From an uncultured Collinsella sp. (GTDB lineage Bacteria; Actinomycetota; Coriobacteriia; Coriobacteriales; Coriobacteriaceae), in NCBI GenBank assembly GCA_902470925.1, contig CABRIF010000011.1, positions 1-35,769 of the forward strand: DNA of 35,769 nt, given 5' to 3'. This document shows, one piece after another, positions 22,287-30,076 of this stretch. The position numbers were made by a program, and so were the translations under genes. The first letter of the stretch is position 1, and each line of letters opens with the position of its first letter. Below the pieces are notes generated by a model. The model searched no databases and had not been told where the DNA came from. It saw only the letters and a program-made list of their open reading frames with translations.

Positions 22287-22550
22287 ATGTGGAACTACGC
22301 CGAGTTTCCCGATGGAACATGCATCGCATATTCGAACCTTCAAGACGACGGAACCATCAGAATTGCCGTTGAGCGGCCCCGAGACGGTGGCTTCGATGCG
22401 GCGCGCTGTCTCATGCCCGCGTACCGGTGGACAAACGTTGACGGCTTCACGGATGACGAGCTCTCCGATCTTAAAGAGTTTCTTCGCGACAACGCACCCC
22501 TCATCTTCGAGCTTGCAGAGGCCCCGTATGATGAGAGGCTGACCGCGTAA
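22287..22550 (+). CDS. Small acidic protein, partner of the DUF4160 gene
   Basis: 87 aa, with GGAGG 9 bases before the ATG. It is rich in Asp and Glu (WTNVDGFTDDELSDLKEFLR) and has no export signal. Its TAA overlaps the ATG of the DUF4160 gene by one base, so the two are translationally coupled. DUF4160 genes usually come paired with a small partner, often DUF2442. This protein occupies that place but I cannot assign it to DUF2442 with certainty. A toxin-antitoxin type role has been suspected for such pairs and is only an inference. A TACAAT hexamer at 22242-22247 may be its -10. Confidence 0.7.
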   Translation: MWNYAEFPDGTCIAYSNLQDDGTIRIAVERPRDGGFDAARCLMPAYRWTNVDGFTDDELSDLKEFLRDNAPLIFELAEAPYDERLTA

Positions 22551-22828
22551 TGCCCCAGGTTTTCACCTTTGGTCGGTACCTTCTCTACTTTTGGACCGGA
22601 GAAGATGCCGAGCCCGTCCATATTCATGTCGCAGTCAAGCGCCCGGAGAAGAATGCCACGAAATTCTGGCTGCTCTCCGATGGCGGATGCCGCCTCGCGA
22701 GCAGCACGAGCGACATTCCAACCAAGGATCTGAACAAGCTTGCCAAGGCCATCACGCTGAACCACCAGCGCATCTGCAATGCCTGGTCCGAAACGTTCGG
22801 CCCCGAGAACCTTCGTTTTATCGATTAG
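22550..22828 (+). CDS. DUF4160-family protein
   Basis: 92 aa. The N-terminus PQVFTFGRYLLYFWTGEDAE and the following EPVHIHVAVK match the DUF4160 pattern, in which a beta-hairpin carries a P-x-H-x-H motif. The rest (FWLLSDGGCRLASSTSDIPT, then a helix with NHQRICNAW) fits the family. The biochemical role of DUF4160 is unknown. The gene overlaps its partner by one base. The pair is bracketed by the 45-bp duplication of the res start, marking it as an insertion between res and the toxin-antitoxin genes. Confidence 0.8.
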   Translation: MPQVFTFGRYLLYFWTGEDAEPVHIHVAVKRPEKNATKFWLLSDGGCRLASSTSDIPTKDLNKLAKAITLNHQRICNAWSETFGPENLRFID

Positions 22829-22851
22829 ATTCGACATCTTTTCACCACCCG

Positions 22852-22896
22852 GATACGCAAGGTCGTTGAACTTGAATTCCATGAGAGAACCTATCT
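22852..22896. repeat. Direct repeat of the res 5' end, copy 2 (orphan)
   Basis: An orphan copy of the res start, including ATG (minus strand) and a frame that would read MEFKFNDLAYP before leaving homology. Three consecutive bases differ from copy 1 at 22183-22185, giving a different allele. It sits directly upstream of the toxin-antitoxin promoter. Confidence 0.95.
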
Positions 22897-22914
22897 TGTC
22901 AAATAAAATGGGTC

Positions 22915-22936
22915 TATAATGGGATAAACATCCCAT
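22915..22936 (+). promoter_or_regulatory. Toxin-antitoxin promoter with palindromic operator
   Basis: A perfect TATAAT lies at 22915-22920. ATGGGA (22919-22924) is inverted as TCCCAT (22931-22936), overlapping the -10. This placement is typical of operators bound by Phd-type antitoxins. No well-spaced -35 is present (TTGTCA at 22896-22901 is only 13 bp away). Confidence 0.65.
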
Positions 22937-22949
22937 GTTAGGAGGACCC

Positions 22950-23255
22950 ATGATTGCCATACCGGTAAAAGAGCTCAAAGATGGGGCGAAGATCTCTGTT
23001 AAATGCCACGAGCTCGACGAGCCCATCACCATCACCAAAAACGGATACAACGATATGGTCATCATGAGCTCGGAGACCTTTGAGCGCTATGAAGCTGCCG
23101 CAAAAAACGAGGAGCGGCGACTCGCGGCAAAGCAACGCGAACTGCAAAAGACCCTCGCGGATATCCAGGCAAGCATCGCAGAGATCGAGGCGGGTCAGGG
23201 CGTCGACGGCTTCCAGATGCTTGCAGAGATGAGGAAGCGTCATGCCCTCGCATAA
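22950..23255 (+). CDS. Phd/YefM-family antitoxin
   Basis: 101 aa. The start at 22950 has TAGGAGG 4 bases upstream; an earlier ATG at 22935 lies in the operator. Residues 1-50 (MIAIPVKELKDGAKISVKCH, ITKNGYNDMVIMSSETFERY) are the Phd/YefM DNA-binding fold. Residues 51-101 are a charged helix (NEERRLAAKQRELQKTLADI) that should wrap around the toxin. It neutralises the toxin encoded next and represses the shared promoter. It overlaps the toxin gene by 14 bases. Confidence 0.9.
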   Translation: MIAIPVKELKDGAKISVKCHELDEPITITKNGYNDMVIMSSETFERYEAAAKNEERRLAAKQRELQKTLADIQASIAEIEAGQGVDGFQMLAEMRKRHALA

Positions 23256-23577
23256 GATCGTTGTCTCCTCCAGGGCGCAAAAACAGATCATGAACGCCGA
23301 GAGCTACATACGCGATGAACTTGGGCTTCCCAAAGCGGCGGATGAGTTTCTCGCTTCCATTGAAGACAAATTCTCGGTCATCTCGGTGTTCCCCAACGCA
23401 TACCCGACGGACGAACAGGCGAGCTTTCTGAGCGGACATGAGATTCGATGCGCAGGACTGAAGTCGCATCGCCTCCTGTACCGAGTTAAGGCGGACAAAC
23501 TGGAGGCGCATATCTTGAGCCTTCGCTTTGGCACTGAGAACCCCGACTCGCTTCGTGCAAGCGATCTGGAAGAGTAG
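23242..23577 (+). CDS. RelE/ParE-family toxin
   Basis: 111 aa. The pattern HKIVVSSRAQKQIMNAESYI, then GLKSHRLLYRVKADKLEAHI and LSLRFG matches the RelE/ParE fold (helical N-terminal hairpin and a four-stranded sheet). ParE members inhibit gyrase and RelE members cut mRNA. The catalytic residues are too divergent to choose between them by eye. It overlaps the antitoxin gene by 14 bases and ends at a strong terminator. Position inside the restriction island suggests it helps to retain the island. Confidence 0.88.
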   Translation: MPSHKIVVSSRAQKQIMNAESYIRDELGLPKAADEFLASIEDKFSVISVFPNAYPTDEQASFLSGHEIRCAGLKSHRLLYRVKADKLEAHILSLRFGTENPDSLRASDLEE

Positions 23578-23598
23578 GCCGAACAGCAGGTGGCATTC

Positions 23599-23633
23599 CC
23601 CGGTGCCCAAGACACGAAGTCTTGGGCACCGGG
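23599..23633 (+). terminator. Terminator after the toxin gene
   Basis: A perfect 15-bp stem (CCCGGTGCCCAAGAC, 23599-23613, with 23619-23633) has a 5-nt loop and is followed by TGTTTTG. It lies 21 bp after the toxin stop and 40 bp before the convergent mod stop, so it may also serve mod in the other direction, though without a T-tract there. Confidence 0.85.
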
Positions 23634-23673
23634 TGTTTTGAAACCAGCTATGCGCAGACACAGAATGCACCCC

Positions 23674-25749
23674 CTACACCACCCTGGTCTTGGTGGCGGG
23701 GCTTACCGACTTGAAGATCTCCTCGAAGTTGGCGAGGGCATCGTCCCCCACAAAGGAGGCGTCGCGCAGGACTGCCCACGAGGGCTCGCGCTCGGCCATG
23801 GCGCGGACGACGCCCTCGGGTACCTCGCGGTCGAAGCACGCGAGCAGCGTGTCGTCATCCACGGAGTAGACCGTCTTGCCGCACAGGTCGAGCTGTTCGA
23901 TGCGCGCGGTATAGGGAATCTGGAACTTGGGCAGCAGCTCGAACAGGATGTCCTCGGGCGTGCGGTCGGACTTGAGGTTGTCCGCCAGACCGAAGAGCTC
24001 GTCTTGGAACAGCGTGTCGGGCGGGCGGGAGACGTCCTCGAAGTTGGTCGAGTCGATCTTGAGCACGCGGAAGCCGACGTCAGGGACCTTCTTGCCGGGC
24101 TCCTCGCCGAGTTTGAGTTGCGCGTTGGCCTCCTCGACTTCGCGCGCGATCTTGGCACCCGCACGGCGAATGCGCTCCTTACCGATCTCGCAGATGTTCT
24201 TATAGCCGGCCTTGGCAGCCTCGGACTTCTCGTCGCACACCTCGGGTAGCTGCACCATGATGAACTTACGGTTGCCGCTGTCCTCAGCGTTGAGCTGCAT
24301 GACGGCATGGGCGGTCGTGGCCGAACCAGAAAAGAAGTCAAGGACGACCGATTCGCTATCAGCCTGCATTTCCAGAAGTCTCCTTATGAGGGAAACTGGC
24401 TTCTTCCCGTTTGGGAAAGAAACTCCTCCTTCCATATGCACGGCACTCCACGACAAGTCGTCCCATAATGTACCGATTTTATCGGTTTTATAAACTTTTC
24501 CATTCTCCGTAACGCACAACGGAGCCAAATAGCTCACTAGTCGCTTTGTCTTCCCCATAAAACCGACTGATGTCATTTTTCCTTTGTTGCGCCCGCTGAC
24601 TGGGATATACCGAGCAACTACGAAATCGTCCTCGGAGCCAGCCCCGTCAAGAACCCTGTCTCGAATTGACGTCTGAGCATTCTCTAATGTAAAAATCCGA
24701 TTGATATATTTCTCATAAACCTCTTCTTCACTGAGTCCGCTATCACGAGCGATACGAGAAACAGACTTCACCTCATATCCAACCATCTTGTACAGGGAAA
24801 TAGGCTCCCCATTACCAGCTTTTACATCGCCGATGTATCGCTCTTCACCCCCGTCGAGAAGCACGCTTTTATATGCAAATGTGGTTCCCGCCTCTTTTCT
24901 CTCGGTGATATATGACTTCAAAAGTTGTTTCTTTTTCACCTCGTTAAATGAGCGGAAAGAAGCCGACTTTACATACGCGAACAAGTATTCGATATTCTTT
25001 TTCAGTCGACGATCCTCACCTCCGCCACTAGCCCCAGCACTAGCTTTCGCTTTGATATTTATGCAGTTTAAATACCCCCCTTCGCCGAAAACGGCATCGA
25101 GCAGTTTTTTAAGATTCGAAAATTCCCCGTCATCAATACTGACGAAAATTACTCCATTCTCGCTCAGCAGGTCCCTAGCCAACATTAGCCTGGGATACAT
25201 CATCGAGCACCAGTCGGAGTGGAACTTGCCGTTGGACTCGTTGTTCACCTTGTAGGCGGCATCGAGAACGTTACCCTCTTCGTCAAAAGCACCGCTCTCG
25301 GCTCGCTCCTCCTCGGCGGAACGCGCAAAATCATCGTTGTACACGAAGTCGTGCCCCGTGTTGTACGGCGGATCGATGTAGATCATCTTGATCTTGCCGG
25401 CATAGGTCTCGCGCAAGATCTTCAGGGCATCGAGGTTGTCGCCCTCGATGTAGAGGTTCTCCGTCGTATCCCAGCTCACGCTCTCCTCGGGCGCGGGACG
25501 CATGGTTTTGCTGATGGGGCGAATCGCCTCCGCGCGGGATCTCTGCTTGCCCGGCCACGTGAACTGATAGCGCTCGCGCTTGTCCTCGGCGATATCGCCC
25601 ACATGGGCCTTCAGCGCTTCGACATCAATGCTGTGGTGAACGTTGCCGTCCTCATCAAGCACCTCGGTCACAATATCCGGAAACAGCTCCGCCAGCTTGG
25701 CGGCGTTCTCCGCGGCGATATCCGCCGTCCGCAGCTCGACCTTTTCCAT
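23674..25749 (-). CDS. mod: Type III-like DNA methyltransferase Mod subunit
   Basis: 691 aa, with AAAGGGGAG 8 bases upstream. DPPYNTG (motif IV, 126-132) comes before FFSGSATTAHA (motif I, about 468), the order of the beta class of N6-adenine methyltransferases used by type III systems. It recognises the target site, methylates adenine on one strand and guides Res. The middle, about residues 205-465, is the target-recognition region, and its DNA (about 24360-25140) is visibly more AT-rich than either side. It starts 3 bp after DUF4391, in one operon with that gene and the helicase. Confidence 0.95.
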   Translation of the reverse strand: MEKVELRTADIAAENAAKLAELFPDIVTEVLDEDGNVHHSIDVEALKAHVGDIAEDKRERYQFTWPGKQRSRAEAIRPISKTMRPAPEESVSWDTTENLYIEGDNLDALKILRETYAGKIKMIYIDPPYNTGHDFVYNDDFARSAEEERAESGAFDEEGNVLDAAYKVNNESNGKFHSDWCSMMYPRLMLARDLLSENGVIFVSIDDGEFSNLKKLLDAVFGEGGYLNCINIKAKASAGASGGGEDRRLKKNIEYLFAYVKSASFRSFNEVKKKQLLKSYITERKEAGTTFAYKSVLLDGGEERYIGDVKAGNGEPISLYKMVGYEVKSVSRIARDSGLSEEEVYEKYINRIFTLENAQTSIRDRVLDGAGSEDDFVVARYIPVSGRNKGKMTSVGFMGKTKRLVSYLAPLCVTENGKVYKTDKIGTLWDDLSWSAVHMEGGVSFPNGKKPVSLIRRLLEMQADSESVVLDFFSGSATTAHAVMQLNAEDSGNRKFIMVQLPEVCDEKSEAAKAGYKNICEIGKERIRRAGAKIAREVEEANAQLKLGEEPGKKVPDVGFRVLKIDSTNFEDVSRPPDTLFQDELFGLADNLKSDRTPEDILFELLPKFQIPYTARIEQLDLCGKTVYSVDDDTLLACFDREVPEGVVRAMAEREPSWAVLRDASFVGDDALANFEEIFKSVSPATKTRVV

Positions 25750-25752
25750 GGC

Positions 25753-26367
25753 CTACTCCCCTTTCAGCGCGGAGAGCTCGGCCTTCGCCTGCTTGTACGC
25801 CTTGAATGCGGCGTTGCGCTTGGAGGGCTGAACCTCCTTTGCCCACTTCCGTTTAAGGCTGACGACCTCAGCCTCTAATTCTGCGATTCGTTTTTCCTGC
25901 GCCAGGCGCGCGTCCACGTCAGCAACGTCCGCGTCACCGAACAGCGCCTGTGCGCACAGGCTCTCCCACACCTCGGCAAGATTCGCGCCCGCCAAGGTAA
26001 TGTTGAGTTCATCTTCGGCAATCCGCCGTACACCTACGCGCAGGCGCCCGCGCACAACGGCGAGCTGCACCACACCGCCGTAGCAGCACACCATGAGCAG
26101 CTTGCGCGGCACCACCTGCGCGATGGCGGCAAGCGCCTGCTCGGGCACCTCACTCGTTTTGAGGTCCACGCGCAGGACGGATATTTCCTCGATGCCGTCC
26201 GCCGCGGGGATGTCGCAGGCAGACTCCTTGATAGCTGCCACCACGCACAGCGATTCGATGCCGCCCACGAACTCGTCCTTCACGGGAGCCGAGAGCGTGA
26301 GCCGCTGGTAAAACGCGTTTTTATGCAATGGCTGATGCACGCACACGGTGCTGGGTAGACCGAACAT
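25753..26367 (-). CDS. DUF4391-domain protein
   Basis: 204 aa. It starts MFGLPSTVCVHQPLHKNAFY and contains EEISVLRVDLKTSEVPEQAL and RKLLMVCCYGGVVQLAVVRG, the pattern I know as DUF4391, and ends in a charged coiled coil (AELEAEVVSLKRKWAKEVQP). DUF4391 proteins are found beside SNF2-type helicases and methyltransferases of restriction-like loci, and their biochemical role is not established. Its ATG follows the helicase TAG with no gap, and mod begins 3 bp after its stop, so the three proteins should be made in a fixed ratio. Confidence 0.88.
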   Translation of the reverse strand: MFGLPSTVCVHQPLHKNAFYQRLTLSAPVKDEFVGGIESLCVVAAIKESACDIPAADGIEEISVLRVDLKTSEVPEQALAAIAQVVPRKLLMVCCYGGVVQLAVVRGRLRVGVRRIAEDELNITLAGANLAEVWESLCAQALFGDADVADVDARLAQEKRIAELEAEVVSLKRKWAKEVQPSKRNAAFKAYKQAKAELSALKGE

Positions 26368-29300
26368 CTACCTCACCACCAGAAAGCACACGAGCTCGAA
26401 ATCGTCGAGCCCCGCCACGTCGTTTTCCAAAAAGCTCGTGGTGCCAGAGCTGAAAAAGCTATCTACATCAGCCTCGCGCTTCTCGTCCACGATTGAAAGC
26501 ACCGCAGCGTCGAGCAGCTCGGAGGCGTGCGCCATGTTGCGCCCGTCTTTCGTGGCGCGGTTGTACGCACGGCAGAGCTTGGCGTCGGGCTCGGACTTCC
26601 CACGACACAAACGGCGCATGACGTCGAGCGTTTCCTTGGGCTCGAGGTAGCCGTGGAGCACCTCGCCTGAATCTGCTACGTACACCAGGTAGAACGGGTG
26701 CACGGGGTTCTGAGCGGCGGCATCGAGCTCCTGGCTCACGTTGCGCAGCACGAATATGATGCCAGGCTGCTCGCCCGCCACCACGGCGTTGATGCCCGAG
26801 GGCACGCGCTCGATGTCCGGATTGGCCTCGCGATACGCCACGAGGTCCATGCGGAAGTCGTTGAGGCCGAGGTCCGTGATGGACACGCCGCCCGAGACGT
26901 CCTCTAGGTCAACCACCTCGCTTTGCATCTGCTCAAGCTGCGCGCGACGGTACTCAAGATCGCCCTTCTCGTTCTCGTTGAGGTAGTCGTCATCGCCCGT
27001 GGAGGTGGCCACGGTGATGTGCATGCGGTTCTCAACGCGTTCCTTGAGGTTGAGATATTTGTCGAGCTCAACGTTGGGCCAGAAGTTGACCAGCTGGATG
27101 CGTGCGTTCTTGGATCCGATGCGGTCCACGCGCCCAAAACGCTGCACCACGCGCACCGGATTCCAATGGATATCGAAGTTGATGAGGAAATCGCAGTCCT
27201 GCAGGTTCTGACCTTCGGAAATGCAATCCGTGGCGATCAGGACATCAATGTCCTTGCCCGCCAGGCGCGGATACACCTTGTCGCGCTCCTTGGAAACCGG
27301 GCTGAAGCACGTGAGGATCTCCGAGAGGTCACCGCGCACGCCCGCGACCGTGGTCTTGCTGCCCGCGGCACCCGTGACCTCCGCCATGCCGAGACCCAGC
27401 TCATCCACCACGAGCGATCGCAGCTGCTCGTAGAGGTAATGCGCAGTGTCGGCAAACGCCGTGAAGACGATGACCTTGGCGTTGCCCGGGTTGATGGGGT
27501 GCGCGACCTTGTCCGCAATAACGCGCTTGAGCTCGGTGAGCTTGGCATCGTGCGCAGGGTCGATGTCGGAGACGAGACGGAGCAGGTCGCGCACGATGGC
27601 GGCATCGCTCGCGATGTCGCGCTCCCACGAAACCCAGTCCATGTCCCGCAGGTCATAGCGGGCCTTCTTGCCCACCATGAACTCGGACGCCTCTTCGTCA
27701 TCCGCATCGTAATCGAAGCCGTTGGCATCCTCCAACAAGGCGCCGGGCGCGGACAGGCCGCTTGCGCGGAATTGCTCGATTGCATCGAGCCTGTGCTTTA
27801 TGTGCGCCAGCACGCGCTCGAGCGTGAGGCGGAAGGAGGCGACGGAGCTCTCCAGGCGCTTGAGCAGGTTCGCCGCCATGAGGCGCTGCACGCCCTTCTC
27901 GCGGCCTGCGACAGAGACGTTGCCCTCGCCATCGTCGTACTTCCAGACCTTGCTGGGCTGAACGTACTTGATGGGCACGTAGATGAACAGCTCGAGGCTG
28001 TTCAGGCGCTCCGCGATCGCATCATAGGTTGCGTCCGACGGCACCGTGGAAAGGTCTGGACGCAGACTGATGGGCTTGCTGCGCTCGGGGAAGGGGCCAA
28101 TGGCCGCAGCGTCGTAGTAGCGTTGGATATGCTTGCGTGAGCGCGCGACCGTGACCTGATCGAGCACGCGGAAGAAATCGAAGTCCAGCGCCCGCGTGAG
28201 CGCCTCGGTAGTGCGCTCCTCGGCCGGGAGCTCCGACCACTGCCTGAACACGCCCTGCGCACGGCGGAACACGTCCTCGACATTGGACTCCAAGCCGACG
28301 CGCTCGGACCACGCCTGCGGGTCGCCCTGATAGGCCAGGGCAAGCTGATTGCGCAGGTCGCGGAACCGATTGTTGACCGGTGTGGCCGAGAGCATGAGCA
28401 CCTTGGTGGGCACGCCGTCTTTGACCACATAATTGAGCAGGCGCTCGTAGCGATTCTCACTGCGCTCCTCGCCGTCGCGCGCCGCACGGGAGCTGTCCGC
28501 ACCATTGCGGAAGTTGTGGGACTCGTCGATGACGACCAGGTCGTAGGCGCCCCAGTTGATGGTCTCCAGATCGAGGCCGGTGACAGACGTGCCACGCTTG
28601 CGCGAGAGATCCGTGTGGTACAGGACGTCGTAGCGCAGGCGGTCAGATGCAATCGGGTTGTTGCGCTGGTTGTTCCGGTAGGTAAGCCAGTTGTCTCCCA
28701 GCTTTTTAGGGCAGAGCACGAGCACATTGCGATTGAGGCTCTCGTAGTACTTCACCACGGCAAGCGCGGTGAACGTCTTACCCAAGCCGACCGAGTCGGC
28801 CAGAATGCACCCATTGTACGTTTGCAGCTTATTGATGATCGCCATTACGGCGTCGCGCTGGAAGTCGTACAGCAGGTTCCAGATCTTGCTCTCGCGAAAA
28901 CCAGTGCCCTCCTTGGGCAGCTCGTCTGCCGTAATGTCATCAAGGAACTCGTGGAAGATGCGGTACAGCGCCGCGTAATACACGAGCTCCGGCGGGCTCT
29001 CGCGATACATCTGCGCGATGTTCTCCACCACGGCTTCCGTCACATCGTCCAGTTCGGGCGAATCCCACGCCTGCTCAAAGGTGGCCAGCAGCCCGCGCGA
29101 GGTGGCGGTGTCCTGACGGCAGATCACGTTGTAGGAGGCGGCACCGCCCGGCGCGCCGGGCGCGTTCGAGCACCCGAGCTCCACCGTAGTGAACCCGTTC
29201 ATGGGAAGATACGAGCAAGCGTCCTCGCCCGTATCGACCGAGAGGGCCGGCGGCAGGGTCGCGTTCCCCTTAAAGGATTTGAAGGTCGCCTTGCGGCGCA

Positions 29301-29628
29301 CCCAATCAGCGCACTCGACCGCGATGGCCTTTTGCGTCAGCTCGTTTTTAAGGCGAATCTCGAACTCGGTGCCACCCACGCTGCGCTCACGGGAAAGACG
29401 CGGAATGTAGAACTCGCGCTGTTCTTTTTGGGCGCGCTCGGCAAGAAACGCCGGCGAGGTGAATATGAACCTGAAATCCCTCACGCCCTCGAGCTGCTCG
29501 GCGAGCTCGCGGTAGGCGTACATAGAGAAGACCGACGCGGCGACGGAGACTACGCTGCCCGCGCGCATCTCGCGCACGAGGTCGTCCTTGAGGATGGTGG
29601 CTCGGTTGTCGAAAAAGGCGGGTTGCAT
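26368..29628 (-). CDS. SNF2-type helicase of the restriction-modification island
   Basis: 1086 aa. The N-terminal 60 residues (FDNRATILKDDLVREMRAGS ... FRFIFTSPAFL) resemble a phospholipase-D-like domain but lack an HKD motif. The SF2/SNF2 motor shows DSVGLGKTFTALAV (about 280), VIDESHNFRN (about 370), LMLSATPVNN, ATDCISEGQNLQDCD and QRFGRVDRIGS (about 829). Proteins of this type are found beside DUF4391 and type III-like Mod and Res genes. It probably moves along or remodels DNA, and its part in restriction is not defined. No strong ribosome-binding site is visible. The leader holds a promoter and hairpins at 29640-29814. Confidence 0.93.
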   Translation of the reverse strand: MQPAFFDNRATILKDDLVREMRAGSVVSVAASVFSMYAYRELAEQLEGVRDFRFIFTSPAFLAERAQKEQREFYIPRLSRERSVGGTEFEIRLKNELTQKAIAVECADWVRRKATFKSFKGNATLPPALSVDTGEDACSYLPMNGFTTVELGCSNAPGAPGGAASYNVICRQDTATSRGLLATFEQAWDSPELDDVTEAVVENIAQMYRESPPELVYYAALYRIFHEFLDDITADELPKEGTGFRESKIWNLLYDFQRDAVMAIINKLQTYNGCILADSVGLGKTFTALAVVKYYESLNRNVLVLCPKKLGDNWLTYRNNQRNNPIASDRLRYDVLYHTDLSRKRGTSVTGLDLETINWGAYDLVVIDESHNFRNGADSSRAARDGEERSENRYERLLNYVVKDGVPTKVLMLSATPVNNRFRDLRNQLALAYQGDPQAWSERVGLESNVEDVFRRAQGVFRQWSELPAEERTTEALTRALDFDFFRVLDQVTVARSRKHIQRYYDAAAIGPFPERSKPISLRPDLSTVPSDATYDAIAERLNSLELFIYVPIKYVQPSKVWKYDDGEGNVSVAGREKGVQRLMAANLLKRLESSVASFRLTLERVLAHIKHRLDAIEQFRASGLSAPGALLEDANGFDYDADDEEASEFMVGKKARYDLRDMDWVSWERDIASDAAIVRDLLRLVSDIDPAHDAKLTELKRVIADKVAHPINPGNAKVIVFTAFADTAHYLYEQLRSLVVDELGLGMAEVTGAAGSKTTVAGVRGDLSEILTCFSPVSKERDKVYPRLAGKDIDVLIATDCISEGQNLQDCDFLINFDIHWNPVRVVQRFGRVDRIGSKNARIQLVNFWPNVELDKYLNLKERVENRMHITVATSTGDDDYLNENEKGDLEYRRAQLEQMQSEVVDLEDVSGGVSITDLGLNDFRMDLVAYREANPDIERVPSGINAVVAGEQPGIIFVLRNVSQELDAAAQNPVHPFYLVYVADSGEVLHGYLEPKETLDVMRRLCRGKSEPDAKLCRAYNRATKDGRNMAHASELLDAAVLSIVDEKREADVDSFFSSGTTSFLENDVAGLDDFELVCFLVVR

Positions 29629-29717
29629 GGTCTACAGCACCGCCCGCATGCCGCAGACGGGCATGCTCTGCACGCATCGTGCACAGATTACGCGGGAGAG
29701 GCCCCTAGATTTGGATA

Positions 29718-29742
29718 CCCCCCCCCGAACATATATTCGGGG
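29718..29742 (-). promoter_or_regulatory. Leader hairpin with a 9-G homopolymer
   Basis: Nine consecutive C on the plus strand (29718-29726), nine G in the transcript sense, overlap one arm of the stem CCCCGAA (29723-29729) with TTCGGGG (29736-29742). It is about 90 nt upstream of the helicase start. Two further stems lie between here and the start (GCATGCC/GGCATGC and a GTGCA pair, 29650-29695). Confidence 0.5.
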
Positions 29743-29786
29743 TTCAACATGAATCGCTCCTTATATGCGAAACGTACACCATTCCA

Positions 29787-29814
29787 ATTGTATAGCACCT
29801 TATGCAGACAACAA
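29787..29814 (-). promoter_or_regulatory. Probable promoter of the helicase-DUF4391-mod operon
   Basis: On the minus strand TTGTTG (29814-29809) and TACAAT (29792-29787) are separated by 16 bp, giving a leader of about 150 nt. The rest of the gene-free stretch 29815-30076 holds no gene I can support. It contains a copy at 29930-29945 of a 16-mer also found at 22231-22246. Confidence 0.55.
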
Positions 29815-30076
29815 ACGGCGCACGGCCGCTTTGCGGCGTGTTCGGCTCGCGCGAACTCAGCAAAACAAGCGTGCCCGACGGGCCGGAGCAAGAAACCCAG
29901 CTCCCCGAAGAGCGGCTATTCGGACAGAAGACCCGTTGGGTACAACATGGATAGAGCTCAACGGAGCTGAGTCGTTGAAATTCTATTGCTAGCTGTTGTG
30001 TGCCAATAGGTTGTTAACGCCGACGATGCGCGACATGGAGGGAGGTTCCCGCAGGCGTTGTGCGGGCGGTGGCCGA

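Noticed and set aside
18969..22550. Long plus-strand open frames (656 and 509 codons) across res
   Set aside because: They are antisense shadows in GC-rich DNA. They lack motifs and signal sequences, and res on the other strand has full helicase and nuclease motifs. Only the last 87 codons (22287-22550) are a separate real gene.
22896..22901. TTGTCA as the -35 of the toxin-antitoxin promoter
   Set aside because: It is only 13 bp from TATAAT, too close for a normal sigma-70-type promoter, so only the -10 is claimed.
26923..29970. Plus-strand open frames of 405 and 484 codons across the helicase
   Set aside because: Composition-driven shadows of the helicase gene, rich in Arg, His, Val and Leu without any domain.
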